64,000 nt of DNA from Aldehydirespirator sp965116965 (GCA_965116965.1 OZ220743.1:3906001-3970000), one strand, 5' to 3'. Shown: positions 33,574-43,193, numbered from the stretch's first letter. Notes: generated by a model not told the origin, from the sequence alone. Numbers and translations are program-made.

Positions 33574-36500
33574 TCACCGGTGGTCTTGCACGATGACTGT
33601 GTCGGTGCCGGATCGGCCGAATACTTCGGGGGCGTAGATTTCTTCGGCTTTGGCTGGGGGCACGACGAAGGTGCCCGGGGTGGTGGCCCGGACGACGTAG
33701 CTGTATTCATGGGTACCGGCCCACAGGTACGACGAGAAGGCCTCGGCACGATCGTCGCGGAGGTTCTGGTGCTCGTACCAAGTCCACCTCCACCATGAAT
33801 CGGCGGCCCCGCCGCGGCGGGCGTCGATCTCGCCGGTCACCGCCAGTGACGGGTTGAGCGACTCGAACCCTGCGGGCATGGGATCGACCAGCGCCATGTT
33901 GGTGCGCCGGCTGTCGTTGACCATGGTCACGTTGACCCGCACCTGAGCCCCGGCCAGCACATGCCAGACACCATCGTCGTCGAGCCGCACATCGCCGGGA
34001 TCGTCCACGGCCTCGTAGCTGCGCTGCACCACGAAGCCTCGATCCAGAGGATCCAGGTTGAGGTCGTCGGGGGCGTAGCGAAGACCGAGGCGGTAGTAGA
34101 GGCGGCCCTCTCCGTCCTTGGAGACGATGAGGTCGGAGTCGCCCACGGTCAGCAGCTCCGTCATCGGGACCAGCGTCAGGGCGCGATCGGTGCTGCGCCC
34201 GGAGAACTGGTGTCGGGCGGCGTAGAGGTCGCCGAGCCACACCCGGGCGACGAAGTCGGGATCGGTCGCCTCAAAGGCGGCGAAGTAGTGGTTCAGGGCA
34301 AGCAGGATGAACGAGTTCTCCTGGACGTTGTTCCAGCGTCCCCTGACCCGGTTGGCCAGCAGTCCAGCCACGACCTTGGCAATGAGATCCGACTCGGGAG
34401 CCATCGTGATCAGGGCATCGAGCACGATGGCGTCGGTGCGGCGGCTGGAGTGCAGCAGCAGATAGGCGTCCTCGCCGTAGTCGGTGACGAATGCGGCCGC
34501 CCCGGCGGTCTCGACGACTCGGTTGTTGAGTACCCGCTCGATGCTGGCCTCGACGGCGTCGTCGCCGACTACCGGCCAGATCCAGGCCAGCGCGTCCAAC
34601 TCCAGATCCGTGCCCCGGCGTTCCCAGAGGGCGCGGGCGGCGCGGGCGTCTCGATCCCCGCCCAGCGACCGGACATGAAGCGCGTAGGCCAGCAGCATGT
34701 CCTTGCTTCGCTGGCTGTAGTGGGCCGGGATCCGGTCCTCGATGCTTTGCAGATACCAGTGCCCGCTGGACATGACGTCACCCGACACGGTGAAGCCCTC
34801 GTTCTTGGCGACTATCAGAGCATGCATCGCCTGAATCGACTGGTACGGGCTCGAAGGACGGTTGCGCGACCACCAGCCGAAGCCGCCGTCGCTGTTCTGG
34901 AGGGCTGACAGTTCGGCGATGTCGCGGCGCACGGTGGCGTCGAGTTCGTCGGGGCTGGCGAGACCCTGGGCCTCGAAGGCCCCGAGCACGTCGCGCAGTG
35001 CGGAGATGGCCAGGATGCGGCTGGCGTAGGCATCGGAGCTGGCGTACCGGTACTCGGAGAGGTACAGCACGGCGTCGGTCAGGGCCTGGAGCGCGGTCGA
35101 TGAGGTGTTGATCTCAAGCCCGCCGAACTGGGGAATCACATCTCGCGGCGCCGCTAGCGACTGGATGACCGCGCCCTCGTCGACCACCCCGTAGGCAGCG
35201 AATGCCTCGCTGGTGGCCGGCGTGTACACCGGCAGGGCGACGATCTGGGCGTCGGCGTGGTCGCCCGACACCGCCGCCGCCCGGAAGCGGGCTGTGCCCG
35301 GTGAGTTCGTTCGCGCCGGGAACCGGACCTCGACCCGGTCGTTGGCGGGCACCGTCACTCGCCGTCCCGGCGACCCGTCCAGCTCGAGGTTGGAGGTCTG
35401 CACGACCACATCCACCTCCATAGCGGCGTCGGTCTGGTTCTGGACCACGATCGGCAGCTCGAACTCGTCGCCGTAGTTCAGGAACCGGGGGGCCGAGGGC
35501 CGGACCTGGAGGGGCAGCCGCGCCGTGATGGCAGCCTCGGCCGTGCCGAAGCGCTCGGCGCCGTCGACCGCGACCGCCATCACCCGGTAGCGGGTGAGGT
35601 TGTCGGGCAGATCGAACTCGACGGTGACCCGGCCCGCGGCGTCGGTGGCTGCGTCGGGGTCGAACAGCGCCAGAGCGTCGAGGTTCTCGCGGACATCGAC
35701 TAGGAGTCCTTCCGAGCCAGACCCGTCGCCCGCCTCGGCAGCCGCGGCCTCCGAGTCGGCTGCCGAGGCGGTCTCCGGGGCTGCGTCGGCTGCCAAGTCC
35801 GCCGCGATCTGGCGAAGGAGCTCTTCGGGGCTCTCCAGCAGAATGTTGCCTCTGCCTCGCCAGGCGCGCAGGCGTGCCGTCCGGGGCCGGTAGAAGACAT
35901 CGATGGGGTCGAGCAGTTCGTAGCCCGACAAGGCCAGCACCGCCTCGTCCACGACGATGAGAAGCACGTTGGCCCCCTCGACCGGAGCGCCGCCGGCGTC
36001 GTTGACTTCCACCGCGATGCTGGTGGCAACGCCGGGCTTGACCACTTTCGACGCAGGCTCGGCTGTGACGTCGAGAGTGCGCAGCAAGGGCGAGACTCGC
36101 AGCAGGGCCTGCCCGGATGCATAGGCGGGACGATGGGGCACACCGTCCAAGCTGGTTCCGTCATCGGCGGTCCGTTCGGTGGTGGAGACGATCTCGACCT
36201 GCACCGCTAGCTCGGGAACATGATCGTCGGTGATCGGCACTTCGAGAACCGCGGCATGGTCGGCGATTTCGAAGGTGCGGAGCTCGATGATCTGGTTGTG
36301 GGCGATCGTCAGCAGGCCGGTTCCCGAGGCGAAGGGCGAGTCGACGAGGACCTCGGCGGTGTCGCCCGCGGCGTAGCTCTCGGCGTCGGGAATCAGGGTG
36401 GCAACCTCGAGATCGATCCGGCTGCTCGGCGGGCCGCTTCTCGCGCCGGCGACCCAGCGGGTCAGCTCGCTGCGGCTGGTCCGACCCGCGTCATCGACGA

Positions 36501-39500
36501 CGTGGGCGGAGATGCGGTAGCGGCCTCCGATGCCGGCCGCGAACTCGCAGCCGACCGGCGTCTGCTCCGAGACGGCCTCGCAGGTCTCCCCGTCCTTCGG
36601 AACCTCGGTCCACTGCCCGTCGATGTACTGCCCGACGATGCGCGCCGCGGTGATCTCGAAGGATCGGCCCGGAACCGGGTTGCCGTCGATGTCGGTCACC
36701 ACAGCGTCGACGTCGAGGGCGTCTCCGGCCCTCACGAAAGTACGGTTGGAGCGAACCCCGACGTAGAGGCGGGCGGAATGGACCAGGACGTCGGTTGCCG
36801 CGGCCCACTGCTGGCGGTTCACGTCGAGCACTCGGGCCTCAGCGGTCACCGTGGTGGGGAGATGGTCGCCGTCGCCTTCGAAGTCCATGCGCAGGTAATG
36901 GCTGCCGCTGGAGTCGGTCCTGCCCGAGAAGGTCTTGCGCTGCGGCTCGGGCCGCGGCTCGTGATAGTCACCGTGGTACCACCACGGACGCCACACGCCG
37001 AACGCGAACCCGTTCCAGTTGGGAGGGGAGTACGAGCCTTGGCGGGTGGTGACGGTCCAGGTGACCTCGGCGTCGGGGAGGGGACCACCGGAGAAGTACG
37101 TCGCGTCGGCCGCAAGCACCGCCGGCTCGTCGACCAGATGGGGGCCGGCTGATTCGAGGCGAGCTTCCACCTCGAACTCGGGGCGGCGGAACTCCTGGAC
37201 CTGGAACGAGTGATAGTGCCTACCGCCTTCGCGGCTGCCCGGACGCTCGAAGACGATGCTGCTCCAGCCGAGGTTCGCCCCTTCCGGCAATTCGACAGTG
37301 AGGTCGAAGCCGCCGTGGTCGTCCAGACGGACCTCACCGTTGCCGAGATCGTTGCCGAACGGGCCGGAGACGCGGTAGGTGACCCGCTCTCCGCGGGGAA
37401 GGAACTCGAGGTCGCCGTCGCCGCTCAGGTCGAGGTTCCGGACCCAGCCCTTCAGGTGCAGCGTCTCGCCGGGGCGGTAGACGCCGCGATCGTCCGCGGT
37501 GTACCAGATGGTCTGATCGTGCTGCGGCCACGCCTCGACGTTCACAGGGTTGAGGGCCCGGTCGGCGCCGAGGGTGGCCACGACCCATTCGTGTCCCCCG
37601 AAATTGAGCGAGGCGCGGGCGAGGCCGTCATCGTCGGTGGTGAGCGTCGCGTCCCCGGCCCCCACTTCGATCTCCACTCCGGCCAGCGGATCGCCGGAGC
37701 GCAGGTCGGTGGTCCACACCACCACGTCGCGGTAGTCGGTGATCATGTCGACGCCGATATCGGTGTCCTGCACCCAGGCAATCGTCGAATGGCCGGTCTC
37801 GGTCTCGGCAAGCCGGCCGGCCCCCTCGACGATCATGACCAGGTGACCGTGCTCGCCGTTGAGGGCACCGGAGAGATCTATGGGAACCTCAGTGAGGGCG
37901 TCATGGTCGATACCGGTGTCGACGACCTCGTCGATCACCACCGGCCACGGCGCATCCAGCGGATTCCCGTCCCGGTTCGGTCGCCAGCGAGATGCGAAGT
38001 CCAGGTACGACGCGTAGTCGCTCGGCTCCACCGCGTGGAGGCGTACACGAAGCTGCTCCCATTGGCGCACCATGACAGGAATCGTCTGCTGCACACCGAG
38101 CGGATCGACGGTGGCGAGTCGCCCTCCCAGGAAGCTGAGGTGGGGGCGGGCCTCGTCGATGCTGAACTCGACGGTCTCGGGCCTTCCCAACCTCTGACCG
38201 AACACGTCGCCCAGTTCTGCGGGGATCACCACTTCATAGACTGTGCCGCCGGCCGTGGGCTCGGCGATGGTCATGCTGTTGCCGTATACCGAGACGGTGA
38301 CGCCGGGGAGCTCTGGCGTAATGGAGACGTCGGCCGGATTGAGGGTCTCAGCATCCAGCGTGTTGTTGAACCATACGGCGAGCGCACGCCCGGGCCGGCA
38401 CACTCGATATGAGCAACTAGTGTCCTCCAGCCGCAGCGGCGCGTACGTACGGGCCTCCACAACCGACGAGTTCCCGCTGGTGTTCGGTCCCTCGGCCGAC
38501 GGCACATGGGGGCCGACCTCGATCCTGATCGATGAGTCGGGCTCGAGCGGCTCCGCCGGGCGGAACCCGACCCATGTGTCATCGAGTGCATACCCGCGCC
38601 GGGAACTGATGTACTCGTCGCCTTCGATCTCGGCCGCACTGGCGAGGCGGATCCGATGCTGTTCGCCATCGGCTGAGAACGTGATGGCCTCGAGCGCCGC
38701 GGCAGGTTCGACCCGCTGATCGAAGGCGACGAGGAAGACCGGCTGGAGATCGAGCGAGTCGTGCTGAGGGATGAGCCACGCCATGCTGGGCGCGGGGGTC
38801 TCGAACTCGAAGCGAACGGTTTCGGCCAACTCGCCGCCGGACTGCGACGTCGTCCCCGCGGGGACTTCGACCACATAGGAAGTCGCCATCGGCAAGCGGT
38901 CGAATATCTCCGGGTCGTGTTCGAAGCGGAGTGTGCGGGTGCCGATCCATTGCCAGCGCCCCGGCAACGATGGCGTGATCGTGACCGGAACGTCGAGTTC
39001 GTCGAGCTGTCCGATGGTGGCGAGCGGCACCATCGGCTGGTTGAAGGTGATGCTGACGAAAGGCGCTATCCCCACATCACCCTCGGGCTGCACCCGCAGC
39101 ACCGCCAGGGGTCCGGGATCGACGTCCGGTGCGTCGATGTCCGGCCCGGCCGGGAACGGCCGATCGATGGTCTCGCCGGTGCGGGGCGGCGGCAGCGTCT
39201 CGGGCGGGCGGTTGAAGTCGGCTGCGTCGCTCTCGGCGTCGTAGTCCCATGGCGGCAGCCGGTCGGTCACGGCGCGGATTTCCGCAGCATCGAGCGGCCT
39301 GCCGTCTACCCGGCTCACCGCCGGCGAGCTCAGACCGCCGATCGCCTCTCCCTCGCTCAGGCGAACGGTCAACAATGTCCCCCGCTCCGAACCGCCTATG
39401 CCGCGGGCCGAGACCACGGGAGTACGGGTGGCAGCGTTGCCGGACCGGTCGCCCGCTCCCGCGGCAGAATCGCCATCGCCTGAGCAGGCGCCGGCCAGCA

Positions 39501-39549
39501 GCACGACAACGATTCCTGTGATCAGGCAGCGCCTCGAATGTTCAAGCAC
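33574..39549 (-). CDS. Giant alpha-2-macroglobulin-family lipoprotein lacking the thioester
   Basis: A 1991-residue envelope protein. The N-terminus has a lipoprotein signal with lipobox LAGAC (Cys22). Residues ~130-700 hold Ig-like (MG-type) domains, and 'GVYRPGETLHLKGWVRNL' (near 690) marks the MG2-type macroglobulin signature. The bait-like and MG regions run to ~1400; a terpenoid-cyclase-like thioester domain follows (ALQALTDAVLYLSEYRYASSDAYASRIL, NSDGGFGWW). The CxEQ thioester is replaced by S1504-S-D-A, so covalent trapping is not possible. That resembles YfaS/MagD-type bacterial macroglobulins, which act as protease inhibitors or scaffolds at the cell envelope. No penicillin-binding protein partner gene is adjacent. 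Confidence 0.9.
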   Translation of the reverse strand: MLEHSRRCLITGIVVVLLAGACSGDGDSAAGAGDRSGNAATRTPVVSARGIGGSERGTLLTVRLSEGEAIGGLSSPAVSRVDGRPLDAAEIRAVTDRLPPWDYDAESDAADFNRPPETLPPPRTGETIDRPFPAGPDIDAPDVDPGPLAVLRVQPEGDVGIAPFVSITFNQPMVPLATIGQLDELDVPVTITPSLPGRWQWIGTRTLRFEHDPEIFDRLPMATSYVVEVPAGTTSQSGGELAETVRFEFETPAPSMAWLIPQHDSLDLQPVFLVAFDQRVEPAAALEAITFSADGEQHRIRLASAAEIEGDEYISSRRGYALDDTWVGFRPAEPLEPDSSIRIEVGPHVPSAEGPNTSGNSSVVEARTYAPLRLEDTSCSYRVCRPGRALAVWFNNTLDAETLNPADVSITPELPGVTVSVYGNSMTIAEPTAGGTVYEVVIPAELGDVFGQRLGRPETVEFSIDEARPHLSFLGGRLATVDPLGVQQTIPVMVRQWEQLRVRLHAVEPSDYASYLDFASRWRPNRDGNPLDAPWPVVIDEVVDTGIDHDALTEVPIDLSGALNGEHGHLVMIVEGAGRLAETETGHSTIAWVQDTDIGVDMITDYRDVVVWTTDLRSGDPLAGVEIEVGAGDATLTTDDDGLARASLNFGGHEWVVATLGADRALNPVNVEAWPQHDQTIWYTADDRGVYRPGETLHLKGWVRNLDLSGDGDLEFLPRGERVTYRVSGPFGNDLGNGEVRLDDHGGFDLTVELPEGANLGWSSIVFERPGSREGGRHYHSFQVQEFRRPEFEVEARLESAGPHLVDEPAVLAADATYFSGGPLPDAEVTWTVTTRQGSYSPPNWNGFAFGVWRPWWYHGDYHEPRPEPQRKTFSGRTDSSGSHYLRMDFEGDGDHLPTTVTAEARVLDVNRQQWAAATDVLVHSARLYVGVRSNRTFVRAGDALDVDAVVTDIDGNPVPGRSFEITAARIVGQYIDGQWTEVPKDGETCEAVSEQTPVGCEFAAGIGGRYRISAHVVDDAGRTSRSELTRWVAGARSGPPSSRIDLEVATLIPDAESYAAGDTAEVLVDSPFASGTGLLTIAHNQIIELRTFEIADHAAVLEVPITDDHVPELAVQVEIVSTTERTADDGTSLDGVPHRPAYASGQALLRVSPLLRTLDVTAEPASKVVKPGVATSIAVEVNDAGGAPVEGANVLLIVVDEAVLALSGYELLDPIDVFYRPRTARLRAWRGRGNILLESPEELLRQIAADLAADAAPETASAADSEAAAAEAGDGSGSEGLLVDVRENLDALALFDPDAATDAAGRVTVEFDLPDNLTRYRVMAVAVDGAERFGTAEAAITARLPLQVRPSAPRFLNYGDEFELPIVVQNQTDAAMEVDVVVQTSNLELDGSPGRRVTVPANDRVEVRFPARTNSPGTARFRAAAVSGDHADAQIVALPVYTPATSEAFAAYGVVDEGAVIQSLAAPRDVIPQFGGLEINTSSTALQALTDAVLYLSEYRYASSDAYASRILAISALRDVLGAFEAQGLASPDELDATVRRDIAELSALQNSDGGFGWWSRNRPSSPYQSIQAMHALIVAKNEGFTVSGDVMSSGHWYLQSIEDRIPAHYSQRSKDMLLAYALHVRSLGGDRDARAARALWERRGTDLELDALAWIWPVVGDDAVEASIERVLNNRVVETAGAAAFVTDYGEDAYLLLHSSRRTDAIVLDALITMAPESDLIAKVVAGLLANRVRGRWNNVQENSFILLALNHYFAAFEATDPDFVARVWLGDLYAARHQFSGRSTDRALTLVPMTELLTVGDSDLIVSKDGEGRLYYRLGLRYAPDDLNLDPLDRGFVVQRSYEAVDDPGDVRLDDDGVWHVLAGAQVRVNVTMVNDSRRTNMALVDPMPAGFESLNPSLAVTGEIDARRGGAADSWWRWTWYEHQNLRDDRAEAFSSYLWAGTHEYSYVVRATTPGTFVVPPAKAEEIYAPEVFGRSGTDTVIVQDHR

Positions 39550-39564
39550 CGATCTTCAGCCCCC

Positions 39565-39616
39565 TATTGCAGTCGAGAGGATATGACGACTATTGCAGTC
39601 GAGAGGATATGACGAC
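39565..39616. repeat. Perfect tandem duplication (2 x 26 nt) upstream of the macroglobulin gene
   Basis: Two identical 26-nt units (39565-39590 and 39591-39616), each beginning TATTGCAGTCGAGAGG and ending ATGACGAC, are head-to-tail. They sit 16-67 nt upstream of the macroglobulin start, in its presumed promoter or leader. The remaining interval to 39812 shows no gene. Confidence 0.9.
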
Positions 39617-39812
39617 GCAAGACACGGATCAGTTCCCAAGGTCCATGGGCGCATCCGAACCGCGCTGGGGGGCTCACGCCATTCGGAACACGGTGGTGGC
39701 GAAGCCATCGCGCTCGTGAGCCCGGCCTCGTGCAGGGCTCAGCACGGGAGGTGGTGCCCGAGCGCTGACGACCCACTCGGACAGCCCTGCCGATTCGTGG
39801 CGTCCACAGCCG

Positions 39813-41348
39813 CTAGTTCACCGCCTTGGACATGCCCTCCCAGTAGGGGGCCCGCAGCTTGAACTTCTGGAGCTTGCCGGTGGCGGTGCGGGCCAGCTCG
39901 TCGCGCATCTCCACCGACGTGGGGCACTTGTAGTGGGCGATGCGGTCCCGGCAGTGGGCGATCAGCTCCTCGGGCGTGGCCTCGGCCCCGGGGGCGAGCA
40001 CCACCAGCGCCTTGACCGTCTCGCCCCATTTCTCGTGGGGCACGCCGATCACGGCCACCTCGGCCACGGCCGGATGCGAGAACAGGGCGTCCTCCACCTC
40101 GATGGACGACACGTTCTCGCCCCCGGAGATGATCACGTCCTTCTTGCGGTCGGTGATCATGTAGTGGCCGTCGTCGTCGAGGTAACCGCCGTCGCCGGTG
40201 TGGAACCAGCCGTCGCGTATGGCTTCGGCGGTGGCGTCGGGCTGCTCCCAGTACCCCTCCAGCACGTGGTTGCAGCGGGCCAGGAACTCGCCGGAGTGGC
40301 TCACCTGCATGCGCACTCCCAGCGCGGGCACGCCCTGGCGCGACAGTTTGCGGGCCCGCTCCGCGGGCGAGAGGTCGTCCCACTCGTCCCGGCTGCGGTT
40401 GATGGTGAGCACGGGGGCCGTCTCGGTGAGGCCGTAGAGCTGGATGAACTCCCAGCCCAGATCGGTCTCCACCCGCTCGATGGTGCGGGTCGGCGGGGGT
40501 GCGCCGGCCACCACCATGCGGGTGCGCCCCGCCCCCGGGATGGGGCCGTCCCAGGCAGCGGCCGCATCGAGGATAGCGGCCACCACCGCCGGCGCGCCGC
40601 ATAGCAGCGTGATGCCGTGGGCGTCCACCCGGCGCAGGATCTCACCGCCGTCCACCTTGCGCAGCACCACCTGCTTGGCGCCCATGCCGACCAGCACGTA
40701 GGGCATCCCCCAGCCGTTGCAGTGGAACATGGGCAGGGTGTGCAGGTAGCTGTCGCGGTCGGTGACGGAGGTGTGGAGGCCGAACACTGCCGAGTTGATC
40801 CACAGGCTCCGGTGGGTCTGCTCCACGCCTTTGGGCCGGGCGGTCGTGCCGGAGGTGTAGTTGATGACCGCGGTCTCGTCCTCGTCAGGCGCCCACGGCT
40901 GCGGGGTCTCGCCGAACCGGAACAGCGCCTCGTCGGACTCGTCGCCGAGCACGAACTTGTGGCGGCTCTTCACCGGACCCAGGGTGTCGGCCAACTCGGG
41001 ATCTACGAGCAGCACGTCGGCGCCGCAGTGGTCGACTATGTAGGTCACCTCGTCGAGGCTGAGCCGGAAGTTGATGGGCACGAAGATGCGCCCGTTGCCG
41101 CTGACGCCCCAGAAGCAGGTGAGCAGGCGCCCGGCGTTGTGGGACACCATGGCCACCCGGCCTCCCAACCGCACGCCGAGAGCGTCGAGGCCTGCTCCGG
41201 TGGCGTCGGCCAGCTCGCCCATACGCGAGAACGTGACCTCGCCCATCGACGGCGCGGGCTGGTCGGGCTCGTCGACGAAGGCGACCCGGTCGGGATACAC
41301 GGCCAGGGCCCGGTCGAGGTGGTCGCGGACCGTGAGCGGAACCTTCAT
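39813..41348 (-). CDS. AMP-binding acyl-CoA ligase
   Basis: A 511-residue adenylate-forming enzyme that would activate a fatty or aromatic acid to its CoA thioester. Seen are the AMP-binding P-loop-like INYTSGTTARPKGVEQTH, LYGLTETAPV, the hinge/DGWFHTGDGGYLDDDGHYMITDRKKDVIISGGENV and the C-terminal TGKLQKFKLR with its catalytic Lys. Start ATG 41348 (MKVPLTVRDHLDRALAVYPDRVAFV). Substrate cannot be told from sequence; the family fits medium/long-chain or aryl acids. Single gene. Confidence 0.93.
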   Translation of the reverse strand: MKVPLTVRDHLDRALAVYPDRVAFVDEPDQPAPSMGEVTFSRMGELADATGAGLDALGVRLGGRVAMVSHNAGRLLTCFWGVSGNGRIFVPINFRLSLDEVTYIVDHCGADVLLVDPELADTLGPVKSRHKFVLGDESDEALFRFGETPQPWAPDEDETAVINYTSGTTARPKGVEQTHRSLWINSAVFGLHTSVTDRDSYLHTLPMFHCNGWGMPYVLVGMGAKQVVLRKVDGGEILRRVDAHGITLLCGAPAVVAAILDAAAAWDGPIPGAGRTRMVVAGAPPPTRTIERVETDLGWEFIQLYGLTETAPVLTINRSRDEWDDLSPAERARKLSRQGVPALGVRMQVSHSGEFLARCNHVLEGYWEQPDATAEAIRDGWFHTGDGGYLDDDGHYMITDRKKDVIISGGENVSSIEVEDALFSHPAVAEVAVIGVPHEKWGETVKALVVLAPGAEATPEELIAHCRDRIAHYKCPTSVEMRDELARTATGKLQKFKLRAPYWEGMSKAVN

Positions 41349-41570
41349 GGCGCCATCATGGCAGCACGAACCGGCGCGGCGCACGCCGACACGCCAGATC
41401 CCGATGGCGACACGGGCAGGCAAGGGGAGAGCACGGCCCGCGCCCGGAGGCTGAGTAGCCTCCGGAGCGCACGTCGGGCAGATTGGAGTTCACCATTCCG
41501 ACCGCCGGGGCTGGCATGGACCTGCGCGATCGCGTCGGCGTGCCGGGCACGGCTACCGTCGCAGTGTGTG

Positions 41571-41780
41571 TCGGACTGCGCCGGCTACTACGAGAGCCTG
41601 TGGGGCGAGCCGCCCGTGTACCAGGCGGCCAGCGCCACCGCCGCCGCCCTCGCTCTGCACCTGGCCATCGAGGCCGCCGGATCGACCGACACCAACGCGG
41701 TGCGCACCGCTCTCCGGGGGCTGTCGGCGGACACCTTCTACGGGCCGATCAGCTTCGACGAGCGGGGCGTCAACAGATGA
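41571..41780 (+). pseudogene. C-terminal remnant of a branched-chain amino acid binding protein
   Basis: The frame ending at TGA 41780 reads GYYESLWGEPPVYQAASATAAALALHLAIEAAGSTDTNAVRTALRGLSADTFYGPISFDERGVNR. This is the late part of LivK-type periplasmic binding proteins. There is no signal peptide or N-terminal lobe. It joins directly to the LivF-like fragment at 41777. Confidence 0.65.
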
Positions 41781-41929
41781 CCGTCTACGAGAATCTCGAA
41801 CTCGGCATGTACCGCTGCACCGACAAGGCCCGCGTCCGGGAACGCATCGGGCTGATCACCCACCAGGGCAGTTCAGCCGATCTGCTGGCCGATCCGAACG
41901 TGCGGCGCGCCTTCCTGGGAGCCCGCTGA
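41777..41929 (+). pseudogene. Rearranged LivF remnant
   Basis: From 41777 the frame reads MTVYENLELGMYRCTDKARVRERI, which matches LivF internal residues around 85-110. It then jumps to GLITHQGSSADLLADPNVRRAFLGAR, which matches the LivF C-terminus. The intervening ABC signature and Walker B are deleted. With the LivK fragment this is a scar of a lost Liv importer. Confidence 0.6.
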
Positions 41930-42002
41930 GCCGGAACTGGCAGCAGAATGCCTGCCGCCTCACCCACCAGGCGCAAGGCCGGTCCAGCTTGGGCTCCGGC
42001 CA

Positions 42003-42410
42003 TCACGCCATGGGCAGTCGCGACTGCTGGTCGTCGGATCTCACGCCTTCGCTGCTCGTGAGGTTCTGGGAAACGGGTGGGTAGCCGGGGACCCCGCTGG
42101 ACGAGACCTTCGATCCACTGCCTCGCGGCCCGGCATACAAGAAGACGGTTCGGGCGGCTGCGGTGACATCCTCCACAACTGCGAAGTCGGTTCCGCGCAA
42201 TCGCATCCGTATAGAGTCGCGGATGAACTTCGAGAGACTCTCGCCGCGCTCTTGGACCGCGGCCTGCAGCCGATCAAGCTCATCGGGCACCAACCGGAAC
42301 GACACCACCTCAGTAGTCGTCGGCCGCACCTGAACCGCAGCGGGCTCGTCATCCCACTCTCCGGCGTCGCTCCGACGCTTGTGTAGGTCCTCGATCTCAG
42401 CGTCGCTCAT
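42003..42410 (-). CDS. Ribbon-helix-helix antitoxin-like protein
   Basis: A 135-residue protein with an RHH/CopG-type fold at residues ~33-70 (EVVSFRLVPDELDRLQAAVQERGESLSKFIRDSIRMRL). The N-terminal ~30 residues are acidic and basic mixed; the C-terminal ~60 residues have no recognised domain. It is 18 nt after the BrnT-like toxin gene, with GAGAG before the ATG. Role as a BrnA-type antitoxin and autorepressor is inferred from fold and gene order. Confidence 0.65.
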   Translation of the reverse strand: MSDAEIEDLHKRRSDAGEWDDEPAAVQVRPTTTEVVSFRLVPDELDRLQAAVQERGESLSKFIRDSIRMRLRGTDFAVVEDVTAAARTVFLYAGPRGSGSKVSSSGVPGYPPVSQNLTSSEGVRSDDQQSRLPMA

Positions 42411-42428
42411 TTCGGCTCTCCTGTTCCA

Positions 42429-42737
42429 TCATGCCTTGTTATACCAGTCGATCTCATGCTCCTCGGATCGCCACCCAGTGACGGCCCGCCATCGGTCGCC
42501 GTGAAGGTGGAGAATGCACACAGTCCAGAACTGACCGCCTCGGTCGGGGCCGATCATCTGGTGACTCGCGGCTCGGCGACGCATGTTGCGTCGGAGCCTA
42601 GGGTCCTCTGCGGCGACGGCGAGGACCGTCGACCGGTCGATGCCATGTCGCGCCAGTTCGCTGAGGTTTCCGTCGTCCCAACTCCCACTCTCCGATCCAC
42701 AAGGTTCACGAACTCCATATATACTGCTGTCAGACAA
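42429..42737 (-). CDS. BrnT-like toxin, start uncertain
   Basis: The coding part NLSELARHGIDRSTVLAVAAEDPRL ... MIGPDRGGQFWTVCILHLHGDRWRAVTGWRSEEHEIDWYNKA has the 'ARHGI ... VL ... GPDRGG' layout of BrnT-type small RNases. No ATG is in frame near the start; a TTG at 42737 is assumed. An ATG at 42718 (MEFVNLVD) is in another frame, so a one-base frameshift near the N-terminus is possible, and the toxin may be inactive. Confidence 0.5.
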   Translation of the reverse strand: MSDSSIYGVREPCGSESGSWDDGNLSELARHGIDRSTVLAVAAEDPRLRRNMRRRAASHQMIGPDRGGQFWTVCILHLHGDRWRAVTGWRSEEHEIDWYNKA

Positions 42738-42758
42738 GCGTATGACAACTTGGAACCT

Positions 42759-43193
42759 ATGGCTACGATCGAACTGCTCACTCTCGCGAACCATGCCGAA
42801 GTACAAAACGGCCTGCTCTACCTGATCGGCGCCGAATGGGACACCGTCACCCGCACTTACCAGGCTGGATCGGATCCACAGCCTCAGCATCTCGCCATTG
42901 CGATAACTGTCGTGGTGCCGTGGATCGAGGCGAACCAGCGCCATCGAGTGGAGCTCTGGATCGAGGACGAGGACGCGCGGGTCAGGCTCATGGAGGCCAG
43001 CTTCGACATCGAGGTGGGCCGACCCCCCGGCAAGACTCACGGATCGGACAGCCGCTCACCTGTGGCGATGTCTGGAATCGTCCAGTTCCCAGGGTCCGGC
43101 GGCTACCGCGTGCGCGCACGGATAGGCGACCACCACAAGACCTACGCCTTCCGGGTGAACGATCAGATCGTGCAGGCCGCCCGAGCGAGTTGA
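42759..43193 (+). CDS. DUF6941-like hypothetical protein
   Basis: A 144-residue beta-rich protein (MATIELLTLANHAEVQNGLLYLIGAEWDTVTRTYQ). The pattern LTLANHAE..NGLLY.GA, VVVPWIEANQRHRVELWIEDEDARV, FDIEVGRPPG and VQFPGSGGYRVRARI matches a widespread uncharacterised family (DUF6941). It is divergent from the BrnT-like gene, and the two starts are only about 20 nt apart. No function known. Confidence 0.75.
   Translation: MATIELLTLANHAEVQNGLLYLIGAEWDTVTRTYQAGSDPQPQHLAIAITVVVPWIEANQRHRVELWIEDEDARVRLMEASFDIEVGRPPGKTHGSDSRSPVAMSGIVQFPGSGGYRVRARIGDHHKTYAFRVNDQIVQAARAS

Noticed and set aside
33707..39483. Several long plus-strand frames opposite the macroglobulin gene
   Set aside because: Arg/Val/Gly-rich shadows with no domain; the minus frame is continuous over 1991 codons with signal peptide and motifs.
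40617..41560. Plus-strand frame upstream of the LivK remnant
   Set aside because: Its first part is antisense to the acyl-CoA ligase; only the last ~70 codons are real protein-like sequence.
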